Source: Sphingomonas sp.
Lineage (GTDB): Bacteria > Pseudomonadota > Alphaproteobacteria > Sphingomonadales > Sphingomonadaceae
Reading direction: 5' to 3'
Assembly: GCA_017418975.1 (NCBI GenBank)
Contig: JAFOMG010000006.1
Location: 310,001-374,000 of the forward strand
DNA: 64,000 nucleotides
Part shown: in pieces, positions 51,760 through 61,283 of the stretch
Numbering within the stretch: position 1 is the stretch's first letter
Layout: every line of letters begins with the position of its first letter
Made by a program: the position numbers and the translations under genes
The notes under the pieces: generated by a model
What the model was told of the DNA's origin: nothing
Seen by the model: only the letters and a program-made list of their open reading frames with translations
Database searches by the model: none

Positions 51760-53781
51760 CTATTTCAGCAGCTTGAAGCGGATCGCCTGCCCGCCCCCCG
51801 GCGCAAGATCGAGATCGAGCGTGTCGGCGCTGCTTACCACTCGCTTCTCGATCGCATAGGCGACCGGGTTCTTCACATAATCGGCATCGGAGGCGTCACG
51901 GTAGATCTGCGCCTCGTATTTCCGGCCCGGCGCGAGGAAATCGAGCTTCACGGGCAGCTTGCGCGCCATCTCGTCGGTGATCGCGCCGAGATACCAGTCG
52001 CCGCCGCCGCGCGGCTGGCGGGCGACCACGACATAGTCGCCGATCTCCGACGCCAGCGTCCGCGTCGTCTCCCAGTCGGTCGGCACGTCGAGGATGAACT
52101 GGAAGGCGTCGCGATGCTTCTCGTAATTCTCGGGCAGGTCCGCCGCCATGTGGATCGGCGAATAGAGCACGACATATTCGGCCAGCTGCGCCGCGAGCGT
52201 CGACTGGTTGCGCTCGGTCAGCAGCGTCTTGCCATGTTCGAGATCGAAGATGCCCGGGGTGAAGTCCATCGGCCCGCCGAGCATGCGAGTGAAGGGCAGG
52301 ATCGTCAGATGCTCGGGCGGGTTGGTCGGGCGGCCCCAGGCGTTGAATTCCTGGCCGCGCGCGCCTTCGCGGCTCACCCAGTTCGGCCAGGTGCGGCGCA
52401 GGCCCGTGTCCTTGACCGGCTCGTGCGTGTCCATGACGATGTGGCGCTTCGCCGCGGCCTCGATCACCTTGAGGTGATGCCGGACCATGAACTGGCCGGC
52501 GAACCACTCCTTGCCGCCTTCGCGATCGAGGATGTCGCCCGAATGGCGGACATAGCCGGTCTTCACCGCCGGCACCCCGACCCTGGCGTAGAGATCGAGC
52601 GCGTCGTCGAGCTGGTCCTCATAGTTCACCACCGCGCCGGCGGTCTCGTGATGGCCGATCAGATGGACGCCCTTCGCCTTCGCATAGGCCGACAGCATCG
52701 GCAGGTCGAAATCGGGATAGGATTTGGTGAAGCTGAACTTTTCGCCGTTATCGATCCATTCGCCGTCCCAGCCCTGGTTCCAGCCTTCGACCAGCACGCC
52801 GTCGAACCCGTATTTCGCGGCGAAATCGATGTAGCGCTTCACATTGTCGTTGTTGGCGCCGTGGGTCGGCCCGCTGCCCCAGGTGGTGCGGTTGAGGTGC
52901 ATCTCCCACCAGACGCCGACATATTTGCCGGGCTTGAACCATTTGCCGATGTCCGGGAGCTTGCTCGGCTCGTTGAGGTTCAGCTCGATGCGGCTGTCCG
53001 CCAGCGCGCCCGGCGTGGTGCCGATCAACAGGGTGCGCCAGGGCGTGGTGAAGGGCCCGGTCTTCTTCGCGCCGACGCCGTCGGGCCAGGGCATCAGCCA
53101 GGCGGTGAGCCCGCCCGCGCCATCGCCCTGGAGCAGCATGCTCGGGAAATCGACCAGCGCGGCTTCGTGGAACGACAGATAGAGCCCGTTGTCGCCCTTC
53201 AGTGTCAGCGGCGTCTCGGCCAGCGTGATCCGGCGCGCGTCGGTCTGGGTATAGAGATATTCGTCACGCTCCTGGCCCAGGCCCTGATACCACCAGGCCT
53301 GATACGCGCCCTTCGTCCTGAACTGGGTGCGATCCGCCATGACGCTCACCTGCTGGCCATCGGCGATGCCGGCATAGGCATAGCGAAAGCCGATCCCGTC
53401 GTCGAAGATGCGGAAGGTGACCTGCATCGCCCGGTTCAGCGCGGTGTCGCCCGCAATCGTCACGGCGAGCTCGCTATGATGGTCGCGGATCAGGCGCTGC
53501 TCGCCCCAGGGCTGCTCCCAGCTGGTGTCCGAAGCGGCGCGGCGGGCATCGGTGATCGCGGTGTAGCGCGCCTGGGGCTCGCCGGCGAAGCTGAGGCCGA
53601 GATTCGAAGGCGCGATGACAAGCTGGTCGCCGCGCCTGACTTCGTAGCGCGCCGCCCCATCTTCGACCGAGACACAGACTTCGAGCACCTTGCCCGGCGA
53701 CTGGGCGCATTCGCGGCTCCCGGCAAAGGCAGTGCCGGGCAGCGCGAGCGCGAGGAGCGAGACGAAGGTGCGAGAGGTCAT
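51760..53781 (-). CDS. Glycoside hydrolase family 97 (alpha-glucosidase-type), secreted
   Basis: A 673-aa enzyme with a signal peptide (MTSRTFVSLLALALPGTAFA). The N-terminal beta-sandwich covers about residues 25-270. The catalytic barrel has GVLVEGWNQGWDGEW (about 328-342), VHLIGHHETAG (372-382), VMDTHEPVKDTGLRRTWPNW and SREGARGQEFNAWG, and a C-terminal beta domain follows. The HHET and EGxRGxE stretches fit the inverting SusB-like subgroup of GH97, which releases glucose from alpha-glucans; substrate is inferred. AGGAAAG precedes the ATG at 53781. An ATG at 53808 would add nine residues and overlap the cupin-gene stop. It is the last gene of the halogenase/cupin run. Confidence 0.9.
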   Translation of the reverse strand: MTSRTFVSLLALALPGTAFAGSRECAQSPGKVLEVCVSVEDGAARYEVRRGDQLVIAPSNLGLSFAGEPQARYTAITDARRAASDTSWEQPWGEQRLIRDHHSELAVTIAGDTALNRAMQVTFRIFDDGIGFRYAYAGIADGQQVSVMADRTQFRTKGAYQAWWYQGLGQERDEYLYTQTDARRITLAETPLTLKGDNGLYLSFHEAALVDFPSMLLQGDGAGGLTAWLMPWPDGVGAKKTGPFTTPWRTLLIGTTPGALADSRIELNLNEPSKLPDIGKWFKPGKYVGVWWEMHLNRTTWGSGPTHGANNDNVKRYIDFAAKYGFDGVLVEGWNQGWDGEWIDNGEKFSFTKSYPDFDLPMLSAYAKAKGVHLIGHHETAGAVVNYEDQLDDALDLYARVGVPAVKTGYVRHSGDILDREGGKEWFAGQFMVRHHLKVIEAAAKRHIVMDTHEPVKDTGLRRTWPNWVSREGARGQEFNAWGRPTNPPEHLTILPFTRMLGGPMDFTPGIFDLEHGKTLLTERNQSTLAAQLAEYVVLYSPIHMAADLPENYEKHRDAFQFILDVPTDWETTRTLASEIGDYVVVARQPRGGGDWYLGAITDEMARKLPVKLDFLAPGRKYEAQIYRDASDADYVKNPVAYAIEKRVVSSADTLDLDLAPGGGQAIRFKLLK

Positions 53782-53804
53782 CCGGTTTCTTTCCTGTGGG
53801 GAGA

Positions 53805-54839
53805 TCATGACTTGAGGAATGCGGTGCGCAGGCGCTGGCGGAGCGCGGCGCGTTCGCTCGCGCGCATCTCGCCGAGCGGCCCGCGCTGGGAGGGCGGGAT
53901 ATGCGCGGCACCGTCCTCGGCGAAGACATGGGTTTCGAACATCGCCTGCCAATAGCCGCGCTCGGCGGGCGGCAGCCGGCGATAGGCCAGCAGCGCGGCG
54001 AGAAAGACGTCGTGCGGCTGCTCGACGCCCATGGCATCGTCGCCCCACCAATAGTTCACCATCGCGTTGAACGGGCTCAGCGAGGTGACGTGGTGCCACC
54101 AGTAGCGCGGCAGGAAGAGCGCATCGCCGGGATCGAGAAACGCAACCCGCGCCGTGGCCAGCGCATCGGCGAACCGCGGGAAGCGGGCGAGATCGGGTGC
54201 CTCGGGATCGACCAGCGAGAGCGGCGGCGGATTGTCGAGCGGGCCGACATAGAGGTTCGCCACCTGGTCCGGCGGGAAGAGCAGGAAGCGCCGCCGCCCC
54301 GCCAGCACGCAGGCGAGGTTGTGGTCGCGATCATTGTGCGTCCGGGTGTGGACCGGGCCACCGACCCACAGGCGCGGCGCGACGTCGGCCGGGAGCAGCG
54401 GCATCGGATTCTGCGCGACGAAATCGGGCATCTGCACCGCCAGCGGCAGCATCTGGACCGCGACATGGGGCGCATTCTCTTCGCCGGCGAGGCGCAGGAT
54501 CCGGTCGAGCGCATCGCTCAGCCGGGCGCTGCGGCGGGTGAAGTTGAACTCGCGCAGGTCGATGCCATAGCCGAACTTGCCCAGGGTGCGCGCCGGCGCC
54601 TCCATCACCGGCACCGGCGCGCCGCGATCCAGCCCCTTGAGATAGGCGGGCAGTTGCCCCGCCTGCCCGGCGGCCAGCGCCGGCCAATGCGCGAACAGGC
54701 CTTTCAGGACGATGGGCACGCCAGCGGCGATCAGGTCGGCCAGCCCGGCAGCCGGCGGCGCGGCGCGGGCCGAGACGCGCGGCAGACCATCGATCAGGCC
54801 CGGCTCGGCGGCGGCGGCACGGCGAAGCGGCTCAGCCAT
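53805..54839 (-). CDS. JmjC/cupin_8-like Fe(II)/2-oxoglutarate-type protein
   Basis: A 344-aa cupin-like protein. The core has HTRTHNDRDHNLACVLAGRR (metal-binding His168 and Asp170 in the H-x-D pattern), the FLLFPPDQVANLYVGP strand pair, DPGDALFLPRYWWHHVTSL (distal metal-binding His near 249-250) and AMVNYWWGD. These are features of JmjC-type hydroxylases. Such cupins regularly accompany flavin-dependent halogenases and TonB receptors in sphingomonads and caulobacters. The substrate is unknown. It overlaps the upstream halogenase-like gene by eight bases and is followed by GH97. Confidence 0.85.
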   Translation of the reverse strand: MAEPLRRAAAAEPGLIDGLPRVSARAAPPAAGLADLIAAGVPIVLKGLFAHWPALAAGQAGQLPAYLKGLDRGAPVPVMEAPARTLGKFGYGIDLREFNFTRRSARLSDALDRILRLAGEENAPHVAVQMLPLAVQMPDFVAQNPMPLLPADVAPRLWVGGPVHTRTHNDRDHNLACVLAGRRRFLLFPPDQVANLYVGPLDNPPPLSLVDPEAPDLARFPRFADALATARVAFLDPGDALFLPRYWWHHVTSLSPFNAMVNYWWGDDAMGVEQPHDVFLAALLAYRRLPPAERGYWQAMFETHVFAEDGAAHIPPSQRGPLGEMRASERAALRQRLRTAFLKS

Positions 54840-56286
54840 GGGCAAGCCCGGCGAGATATTCCTCCTGGGTCGGCTGGCGCAGCACCTGCTCGCGCACGAA
54901 GCCGAGCATGCGGCGGAACTGGGCCTTCATTTCCTCGGGCGGCACCTGGTCGATCGCGGGCGGCCAGCTTTCGGGCTGCACGCCATGGCCGAGGAAGAGC
55001 GCCCGCCAGCTGTCGGGCGGCAGATTCTCCTCCTCGAACGGCGCGAGCTCGGCCCGGGCCCGAAACAGCGCCACGGCGTGGGCAAGATCGGGCGAGACCG
55101 TGCCGCCGCGCGCGGCATCCCAAAAGGGGCCGGCATATCGGGCAAGCGCATAATGCGCGGACTGGAAATCGCGGATGCGGTCCAGCGCCGCGGTGGCCAC
55201 CCGGTTATATTCGTCGCGCTCGGCGGCGAAGCCGGTACGGGCAGGGAAGTTGGCGAGCAGTTGCACCAACCCGGCCTGAAAGCCGAGCAGGTCGACGCCG
55301 TGCACCGGATCGAAGCTGGCGCCGAGCGTGACGACATTGCCGCGCCAGGGCAGGATCGGGCGGCCCGGAACCACCGGCCGAACCACCGCATCCGCGAGGG
55401 GCAGGCCCGATGCCGCAGCGGCAGCGGCGAATGCCTCGGCATCGTCGCCATGGGTGCTCGACCAGCCATGGGTGACGAAAGTCGCCGGCCGGCCGGGGTG
55501 CAGCGCCGTCCATCCGGCGGGACCGGCGCGGCACTCGGCATAGACCGGGATGTTCGCGAAGGGCGGCGCCGCGGCGGCGAGCACGCGATCCACGGGAAAA
55601 TAGTCCCGCCAGCTCAGGAAATTGTCGCCCTGCGGCAGCGCCCCGCCGGCATCGACCAGGAGATCGGCCGTCAGCCGGCGCCCCCCGTCCAGGTCGAGCG
55701 CCGCAACTGCCCCCTCCCCCGACACCGCCGTGACCGAGACGGCCGGATGGACGACCACGCCGTGGCGATCCGCCACGTCGCGCAGCATCCGGGCATAGGG
55801 AATGGCCGGCAGGTGATAGCCATAGTCGCAGCGGCCGTAGATCTCGCTCTCTTCGTCGGGCAGCATCAGCCGGCCCTGGCGCGCGGCGGCGGCGGTGAGC
55901 GAGAAATCGTCCAGGGGCACGCCCAGGCCATGGGCCCGCGCCTTCACCCAATAAGCGAAGAAGTCCCGCCCGCCGATCTGGGTGCCCGCCGAGCCATAGG
56001 CATGGAGGAAGCCGGGCCAGGTACCGGCAATATCCGTGAAGTTCCGGCCGAGCGTGAGGCTGCCGCCCGTCACCCGGAGCAGCATGGCCTCATCGATGCG
56101 GAGCTGGTTGTGCAGCGCCTCCAGTGCCGGGAAGGTCGCATGGGCATCCGCCGGCGCGAGCGCGCTGGGCAGCTCCACTGCCTCCACCCGCACGCCCGAA
56201 GCGCCGAGCCCGCGCGCCAGCGCGGCGGCGGCGAGCCAGAGCGGAGCGTCGCGGCCCATGACGATCACGGTGAACGGCCGGCTCAT
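54832..56286 (-). CDS. Degenerate tryptophan-halogenase-family protein (probably not a halogenase)
   Basis: A 484-aa protein that aligns along its length with the neighbouring halogenase. The family features are lost: the FAD loop GGGxAGW is replaced by VIVMGRDAPLWLAA, the catalytic Lys of SFKLG by Thr (SLTLGRNF, near residue 78), the PLEST segment by FDPVHGVDLLG, and no WxWxIP motif is found. The fold-level pattern (PALEALHNQLRIDEAMLL, YGYHLPAIPYARMLRDVADR) is kept. It is therefore likely to be a binding or partner protein instead of an active enzyme. It overlaps the intact halogenase gene by four bases and the cupin gene by eight. Confidence 0.82.
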   Translation of the reverse strand: MSRPFTVIVMGRDAPLWLAAAALARGLGASGVRVEAVELPSALAPADAHATFPALEALHNQLRIDEAMLLRVTGGSLTLGRNFTDIAGTWPGFLHAYGSAGTQIGGRDFFAYWVKARAHGLGVPLDDFSLTAAAARQGRLMLPDEESEIYGRCDYGYHLPAIPYARMLRDVADRHGVVVHPAVSVTAVSGEGAVAALDLDGGRRLTADLLVDAGGALPQGDNFLSWRDYFPVDRVLAAAAPPFANIPVYAECRAGPAGWTALHPGRPATFVTHGWSSTHGDDAEAFAAAAAASGLPLADAVVRPVVPGRPILPWRGNVVTLGASFDPVHGVDLLGFQAGLVQLLANFPARTGFAAERDEYNRVATAALDRIRDFQSAHYALARYAGPFWDAARGGTVSPDLAHAVALFRARAELAPFEEENLPPDSWRALFLGHGVQPESWPPAIDQVPPEEMKAQFRRMLGFVREQVLRQPTQEEYLAGLAHG

Positions 56287-57848
56287 GCCACCACCGCCTT
56301 GTCGTCCGCGGAACCGCGCGCGGCGGAGCAATAGCCATGGATGAACTCGGCATGCGCCGGCAGGGCGGCGGCATTGGTGGCGATGCGCTCCCGCAGATCC
56401 GCCAGGCGCTCGGCCACTTCGTCGAGCGGCGCGCGATCGGCCAGCCGGTCATGGGCCTGGGGCAGTATCCCCTGCCCCATCAGCACCGCCAACCAGCTGT
56501 CGCGCGAGAACAGGCCGAGCTTGTAGTCCGGCGCGCGGCCGCTCGAGCGGAACAGCGCGATCTTGTGCGCCAGGCTGTCCGGCAGCGCCATGTTGCGCAC
56601 ATGATCCCAGAGCGGTTCGCCATGGCGCGCATTGGCCGTGTAGTGCAGCACCAGGAAATCGCGGGTGCGGTCGTAATGGATCGCGAACAGCCGGTTGAAC
56701 TCGGCCGCCAGGCGCGGATCGGGCGGGCCGCCGCCGGGCGCGGGCATCAGATTGGCAAGGTCGGTGACCGCGGCCTGGATCAGGAAGATGCTGGTCGATT
56801 CCAGCGGCTCGAGAAAACCGGAGGACAATCCGATCGCGACGACATTCCCTTCCCAGCCCCGCGCCCGGCGGCCGGCCTGGAAGCGGAGCAGCCGGGGATC
56901 GGCGAGCGGCGCGCCGTCGATCGCGCCCAGGACCGTCGCGCGCGCCTGCTCCTCCGAACAGAAGCTGCTCGAGAAGACATAGCCGTTGCCGATGCGGTGC
57001 TGCAGCGGGATGCGCCAGGTCCAGCCGCCGGCCTGGGCGGTGGAACGGGTGAAAGGCGTGATGCCCGCCACGCTGGCGCAGGGCACGGCCATGGCGCGGT
57101 CGCAGGGGAGCCATGCGCTCCAGTCGTGCCAGGCGACGCCCATGGCCTGGCCGAGCAGCAGCGAGCGGAAGCCCGAGCAGTCGATGAACAGGTCGCCTTC
57201 GATCCGCGCGCCGGACTGGAGCGCGACGCTCTCCACCAAGCCGCTTTCGGCATTGCGGGCGACGTCGACGATCCTGCCCTCGATCCGCCGCACGCCGCGC
57301 CGGGTCGCCCAGCCGCGCAGATACTCGGCATAGAGGCCGGCATCGAAATGATAGGCATAGGAGAAGGTGGAGCGGATCGAGCGCGGGTCCTCGTTGGGAA
57401 GGTCGAACACGCCTTCGCGGCACATCGCCACGGCGAAGCTATGGTCGAACCAGTCGCCGACATCATGGCCGGCGGCCCGGGCGCGCAGCCAATGGTGCTG
57501 GAAGTCGATGCCGCCCCAACGCTCGCCGAAGCTGCCAAAGGGATGGACATAGCGGCCGCCGGGCCTGTCCCAGCCGACGAACTCGATGCCGAGCTTGAAG
57601 CTGCCCTGGGTGGCGCGCATGAACTCGGCCTCGTCGAGCCCGAGCATCGCGTTGAACTCGCGGATATGCGGCAGCGTGGCCTCGCCCACGCCAACCGTGC
57701 CGATCTCGTCGGACTCGATCAGCGTCAGCGCATAATCGGTCTGCGGCAGCAGGCGCGTAAGGCCGGCCGCGCACATCCAGCCCGCGGTCCCGCCGCCGAC
57801 GATGACGACGCGCAGCGGCGCCGGGGATGGGTTCGACCTGGGTTGCAT
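56283..57848 (-). CDS. Flavin-dependent tryptophan halogenase-family protein
   Basis: A 521-aa flavoprotein with the full family set: the FAD loop VVIVGGGTAGWMCAAGL (residues about 14-30), GVGEATLPHIREFN, the catalytic Lys85 in GSFKLGIEF, WTWRIPLQHRIGNGYVFSS (276-294), and the conserved FLEPLESTSIF (345-355), which carries the second catalytic acid. It needs reduced FAD from a partner reductase, not seen here. Family members in such TonB-receptor loci probably halogenate something other than free tryptophan; the substrate is unknown. It lies 69 bases downstream of the receptor gene, separated by a hairpin. Confidence 0.9.
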   Translation of the reverse strand: MQPRSNPSPAPLRVVIVGGGTAGWMCAAGLTRLLPQTDYALTLIESDEIGTVGVGEATLPHIREFNAMLGLDEAEFMRATQGSFKLGIEFVGWDRPGGRYVHPFGSFGERWGGIDFQHHWLRARAAGHDVGDWFDHSFAVAMCREGVFDLPNEDPRSIRSTFSYAYHFDAGLYAEYLRGWATRRGVRRIEGRIVDVARNAESGLVESVALQSGARIEGDLFIDCSGFRSLLLGQAMGVAWHDWSAWLPCDRAMAVPCASVAGITPFTRSTAQAGGWTWRIPLQHRIGNGYVFSSSFCSEEQARATVLGAIDGAPLADPRLLRFQAGRRARGWEGNVVAIGLSSGFLEPLESTSIFLIQAAVTDLANLMPAPGGGPPDPRLAAEFNRLFAIHYDRTRDFLVLHYTANARHGEPLWDHVRNMALPDSLAHKIALFRSSGRAPDYKLGLFSRDSWLAVLMGQGILPQAHDRLADRAPLDEVAERLADLRERIATNAAALPAHAEFIHGYCSAARGSADDKAVVA

Positions 57849-57868
57849 GACACCCGCTCGTGAAATGG

Positions 57869-57909
57869 AAAAACTGGCGCCGCCGGGAATGAAGGGTACC
57901 GGCGGCGCC
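57869..57909 (-). terminator. Terminator/attenuator between the TonB receptor and halogenase genes
   Basis: On the minus strand an 11-bp perfect stem (ggcgccgccgg / ccggcggcgcc) with a 12-base loop is followed by agttttt. It lies just after the receptor stop and should leave the receptor mRNA more abundant than that of the halogenase run. Confidence 0.82.
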
Positions 57910-57917
57910 GAGGGGAG

Positions 57918-60900
57918 TTAGAATTTGAACCGGGCGCCGAACTGGAAGCGCCGGTCGACGCGGCTCCAGTTCGCGTCGCGGAACACCGGCTTGGCGTTGG
58001 GCGTGGCGCTCGAGTCGCCGAAGATCTGCTGCTGGAACACCGTGGTGGTGCCGAGCAGGTTCGATCCTTCGATCGACAATTCGACCCATTTGGCCAGCGA
58101 GACGCGCAGCGACCCGTCAAGGAAGCCCGCCGCCTTCTGGAACACCGGCAGGCCGATGCAGCAGTCGAGATTGTTGGTGAGGAAGCGCGAGCGCCAGTTA
58201 TAGGCGAGGCGCATCGCCACCGGGCCCTTTTCGTACAGCGCCACGGCGTTGAACGTGTGCTTGGAGATGCCCGCCAGCTGGTGCGAGTCGATCACCACGC
58301 CGCGTCCGCCGGAGACGTCGAGGCCCGCGCCGAAGCCGCCGGTCCCGCCCGAGTCGAGCGCGCCCTGCGTCACCAGGTTGGAGTTGCTGATGCCCGACTG
58401 GTCGACAAAGGTATAGTTGAGCTGGGTGCCGAAGCCGCTCAGCACGCCGGGCAGGAAGTCGAAGAAGGTCTGGAACGCGACTTCGAAGCCCTTCAGCTCG
58501 CCGCCGCCGGCGCCGTTGCGCGGCCCGCGCATCAGCACCGTCTGGGTAGAGCCGTTGTTGGTGAAGCTGCGCAGGAACTCGCCATAGGCGATCGTGCCGT
58601 TCAGCTTCTTGTAGAAGCCGTCGATCGTGAACGAGCTGCTGCGGCCGAAATAATGCTCGAAGGTGAGGTCGAACTGGTCGGCCGTGATCGGCTTCAGCGC
58701 CGGGAAGCCCGATTCCGCGCGGAACACGAAGTTGTAGCCGGTCACCGTGCCCGCCCCGTTCTTCACCAGATAGGGCGAGTCCGGCCTGCCGTTGAGGTCC
58801 GGCCCCAGAATCGAGACGAAGTTGCGCAACAGGCCGAAGTCCGGGCGCGACATGCCCCGCGAATAGCCGAAGCGCACGAACGTCTTGTCGTCCAGGCCGA
58901 GGCGGAGGTTGAAGCTCGGCAGCCAGTTGTCATAGCTCGCCGTGTAGCTGTTGGGGCTGCCGCCACCGCTGGCGAAGGCCGCCACCGCCGGCGTGACGAA
59001 GCACATCGGGTTCACCACCCAGCCCGTCGGCAGCGGGCCGCCGCAGGGGACATAATTGTTGAAGGTGGTGGTGAGCGGATAGCCGACGCTGCCGTCCGAG
59101 GCGATCTCGGTGCGGACGAAGCGCAGGCCGATATTGCCGCGCACGTTGAGCCCGCCGATGTTCATGCCGTCCCCGCCGAAGCGGAGCATCGCATAGGCGG
59201 CCTTGGTCTTCTCCTTGACGTGCATCACTTCGGACGGGAGGTAGCAGCCCTCGATCGTGGCATCGGCGCGGTCGCAGATCGGCTGCCAGCTCATCGGCGA
59301 ATTGGTGGTCGCGCCGCTGACGCCTTGCACCAGCCGGGTCCGATCCATCAGCGTGGCCCGGTTCATATAGACCAGCGCCGGATTGTCGTAGACGCTGCCA
59401 TTGTAGAAGCCGTCGCCAAGGGTGACCGACTCCCACATGCCCGCGCCATAGCCCTTGAAGGCCGGGTGCCCCGCGTTGCAGCTCGGATAGGCACCGCCGG
59501 TGGTGTTGTCGATGTTGAAACCCGGGCCGTTGCAGTTCCACGAAGCGGCGACCGGGCTCCAGTTGAAGGTAGAATAGCGGACGGTCTGGCTGCGATCGGC
59601 ATAGCGCACGCCGACCTTCAGCGAGTCGAGCCAGCTGCCCTCGTCGAAATCATAGGCGACGTCGCCGCGGAATGCGGTTTCCTTGGCGTCATTATGCTCC
59701 ATGTGCGCCTGGATGAACGGCATCCAGTAATTGTGCGGATTGGAGAGGCCGCCGGTGGCGTAGTTGACGTTCGAACCGGGCAGCAGCTTCACCTGCGGGG
59801 TGCCGTCGCTGTTCGTGCTGTACTGCATGTTGGCCATCGAGCCGACCGCGACGAGGATGTCGTCATTGGTCGTGTTCGCCCAGATGTGCTGCACGTCGAG
59901 ATTCACGTGCAGTTTCTCGGTGGGATCCCAGCTGATGTTGCCCGACAGGTCCTGGGTCCGCTCGCGGTGATCGAAGTTGCGCGCCTCGTTCTGGAAATAG
60001 AGGCCGTCCTGCAGCGTCGTGCAGACCGAAGGCGCGGCGCAATTGTTGACGAAGGGCAGGCCCGGCACGGCCGAGCCGGTGTTGATCGCGTCCTGGGTGC
60101 TGCTCCAGCTGCCCGCCCAGCTGCCATGCGCCTGGGTAAGCGTGCCCGAGCGGAGCATGCCGTCCGGCCCGAAGACGAAGGCCGAAGTGCCCGGCGCGGC
60201 GCCGAGGAACGAGCCGGTGCGCGGATAGAAGGACGGCTTGCCATAGGCGTCGCCCTGGAAGATCACATGGCTGGCCCGCTCGAGCCAGGCATTGTGATAT
60301 TCGCTGTCGTTATATTGCGCAGTCATCCGGAAGTTGCCGGCATTGTTCTCATATTGCGCCGCCGCCGAGATGCCGCGGCGGACACGATCATAATCGACCT
60401 GCGAATAGCGGATGCCGTCCGGGATATAGGCCCAGCCCGAGCCGCCGAACGGGTTCGAGGCGCAGGCGACCGATCCGTCCGAATTGACGATGCCGCCGCC
60501 CGAAGCATTGGTCGAGCCGGTGGTGCAGAAGGTGTCGATCTTGTCCATGATCACGCTTTCCGTGCGCGTGATGACATGGCTGCGGGCGAAATCGGCGAGC
60601 AGGCCGAAGCGGCCGATCGCAGTGTCCCAGGTGTTCGAGATCAGGCCCGAGAACTCGCCGGTCCACTCCTTGGAGCGGCTGCCATAGGTCGCCTTGGCAT
60701 TGCCGGCGACGACGAGGCCCTTCTGGTCGAACGGCAGGCGGGTACGCAGGTTGACCGTGCCGGCCAGCCCGCCCTCGATCATCTCCGCCGTCTGGTTCTT
60801 ATAGGCGTCGACGCCAGACATAAGCTCGGGCGACACGTCGTTGAAGTTGAGGCCGCGATAGCTGTCGGCCGAGAAGCTGTCGCGCCCGTTGAACTCGGTG

Positions 60901-61283
60901 CGGACGAAGGTGAGGCCGCGAATCAGCACGCCGGTGGGCTCGCCCGAGGGGTGCGTGGAGTCGTCGGTCGATTGCAGGCGCGACGTGGTGATGCCCGGCA
61001 CGCGCTGGAGCGCGCCCGACACCGAAGTGTCCGGGAAGGCGCCGATGTCGGTCGCGGTGATCGAATCGACCACCGTGTCGGAATCGCGCTTGATCGTCTG
61101 CGCGGTCTCGAGCGCCTTGCGGACGCCGACGACGACGATCGCGGGCGAATTATCGTCTTCCCTGGCGGTTTCGGGCGCGCTGGCCGGTGCCTGGGCGGTT
61201 TGCGCCTGGGCGATGCCGGCAAGCCCCATCAGGGCCATGGCGGCGAGCGAGGCGCTGCCCCGCAAGATGGTGGTCTGCTTCAT
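57918..61283 (-). CDS. TonB-dependent outer-membrane receptor (carbohydrate-locus type)
   Basis: A 1121-aa receptor. The signal peptide (MALMGLAGIAQAQ) is followed by a TonB-box-like stretch (SPAIVVVGVRKALETAQTIK), the plug domain (DIGAFPDTSVSGALQRVPGI, TGVLIRGLTFVRTEFNG, MIEGGLAGTVNLRTRLPF) and a 22-strand-type barrel ending RRFQFGARFKF with the terminal Phe. Large size and the ALETAQTIKRDSDTVVDSI region are typical of carbohydrate-uptake receptors of this group (MalA-like). It imports an oligosaccharide across the outer membrane with TonB energy. GGAGGAAAG precedes the ATG. Confidence 0.93.
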   Translation of the reverse strand: MKQTTILRGSASLAAMALMGLAGIAQAQTAQAPASAPETAREDDNSPAIVVVGVRKALETAQTIKRDSDTVVDSITATDIGAFPDTSVSGALQRVPGITTSRLQSTDDSTHPSGEPTGVLIRGLTFVRTEFNGRDSFSADSYRGLNFNDVSPELMSGVDAYKNQTAEMIEGGLAGTVNLRTRLPFDQKGLVVAGNAKATYGSRSKEWTGEFSGLISNTWDTAIGRFGLLADFARSHVITRTESVIMDKIDTFCTTGSTNASGGGIVNSDGSVACASNPFGGSGWAYIPDGIRYSQVDYDRVRRGISAAAQYENNAGNFRMTAQYNDSEYHNAWLERASHVIFQGDAYGKPSFYPRTGSFLGAAPGTSAFVFGPDGMLRSGTLTQAHGSWAGSWSSTQDAINTGSAVPGLPFVNNCAAPSVCTTLQDGLYFQNEARNFDHRERTQDLSGNISWDPTEKLHVNLDVQHIWANTTNDDILVAVGSMANMQYSTNSDGTPQVKLLPGSNVNYATGGLSNPHNYWMPFIQAHMEHNDAKETAFRGDVAYDFDEGSWLDSLKVGVRYADRSQTVRYSTFNWSPVAASWNCNGPGFNIDNTTGGAYPSCNAGHPAFKGYGAGMWESVTLGDGFYNGSVYDNPALVYMNRATLMDRTRLVQGVSGATTNSPMSWQPICDRADATIEGCYLPSEVMHVKEKTKAAYAMLRFGGDGMNIGGLNVRGNIGLRFVRTEIASDGSVGYPLTTTFNNYVPCGGPLPTGWVVNPMCFVTPAVAAFASGGGSPNSYTASYDNWLPSFNLRLGLDDKTFVRFGYSRGMSRPDFGLLRNFVSILGPDLNGRPDSPYLVKNGAGTVTGYNFVFRAESGFPALKPITADQFDLTFEHYFGRSSSFTIDGFYKKLNGTIAYGEFLRSFTNNGSTQTVLMRGPRNGAGGGELKGFEVAFQTFFDFLPGVLSGFGTQLNYTFVDQSGISNSNLVTQGALDSGGTGGFGAGLDVSGGRGVVIDSHQLAGISKHTFNAVALYEKGPVAMRLAYNWRSRFLTNNLDCCIGLPVFQKAAGFLDGSLRVSLAKWVELSIEGSNLLGTTTVFQQQIFGDSSATPNAKPVFRDANWSRVDRRFQFGARFKF

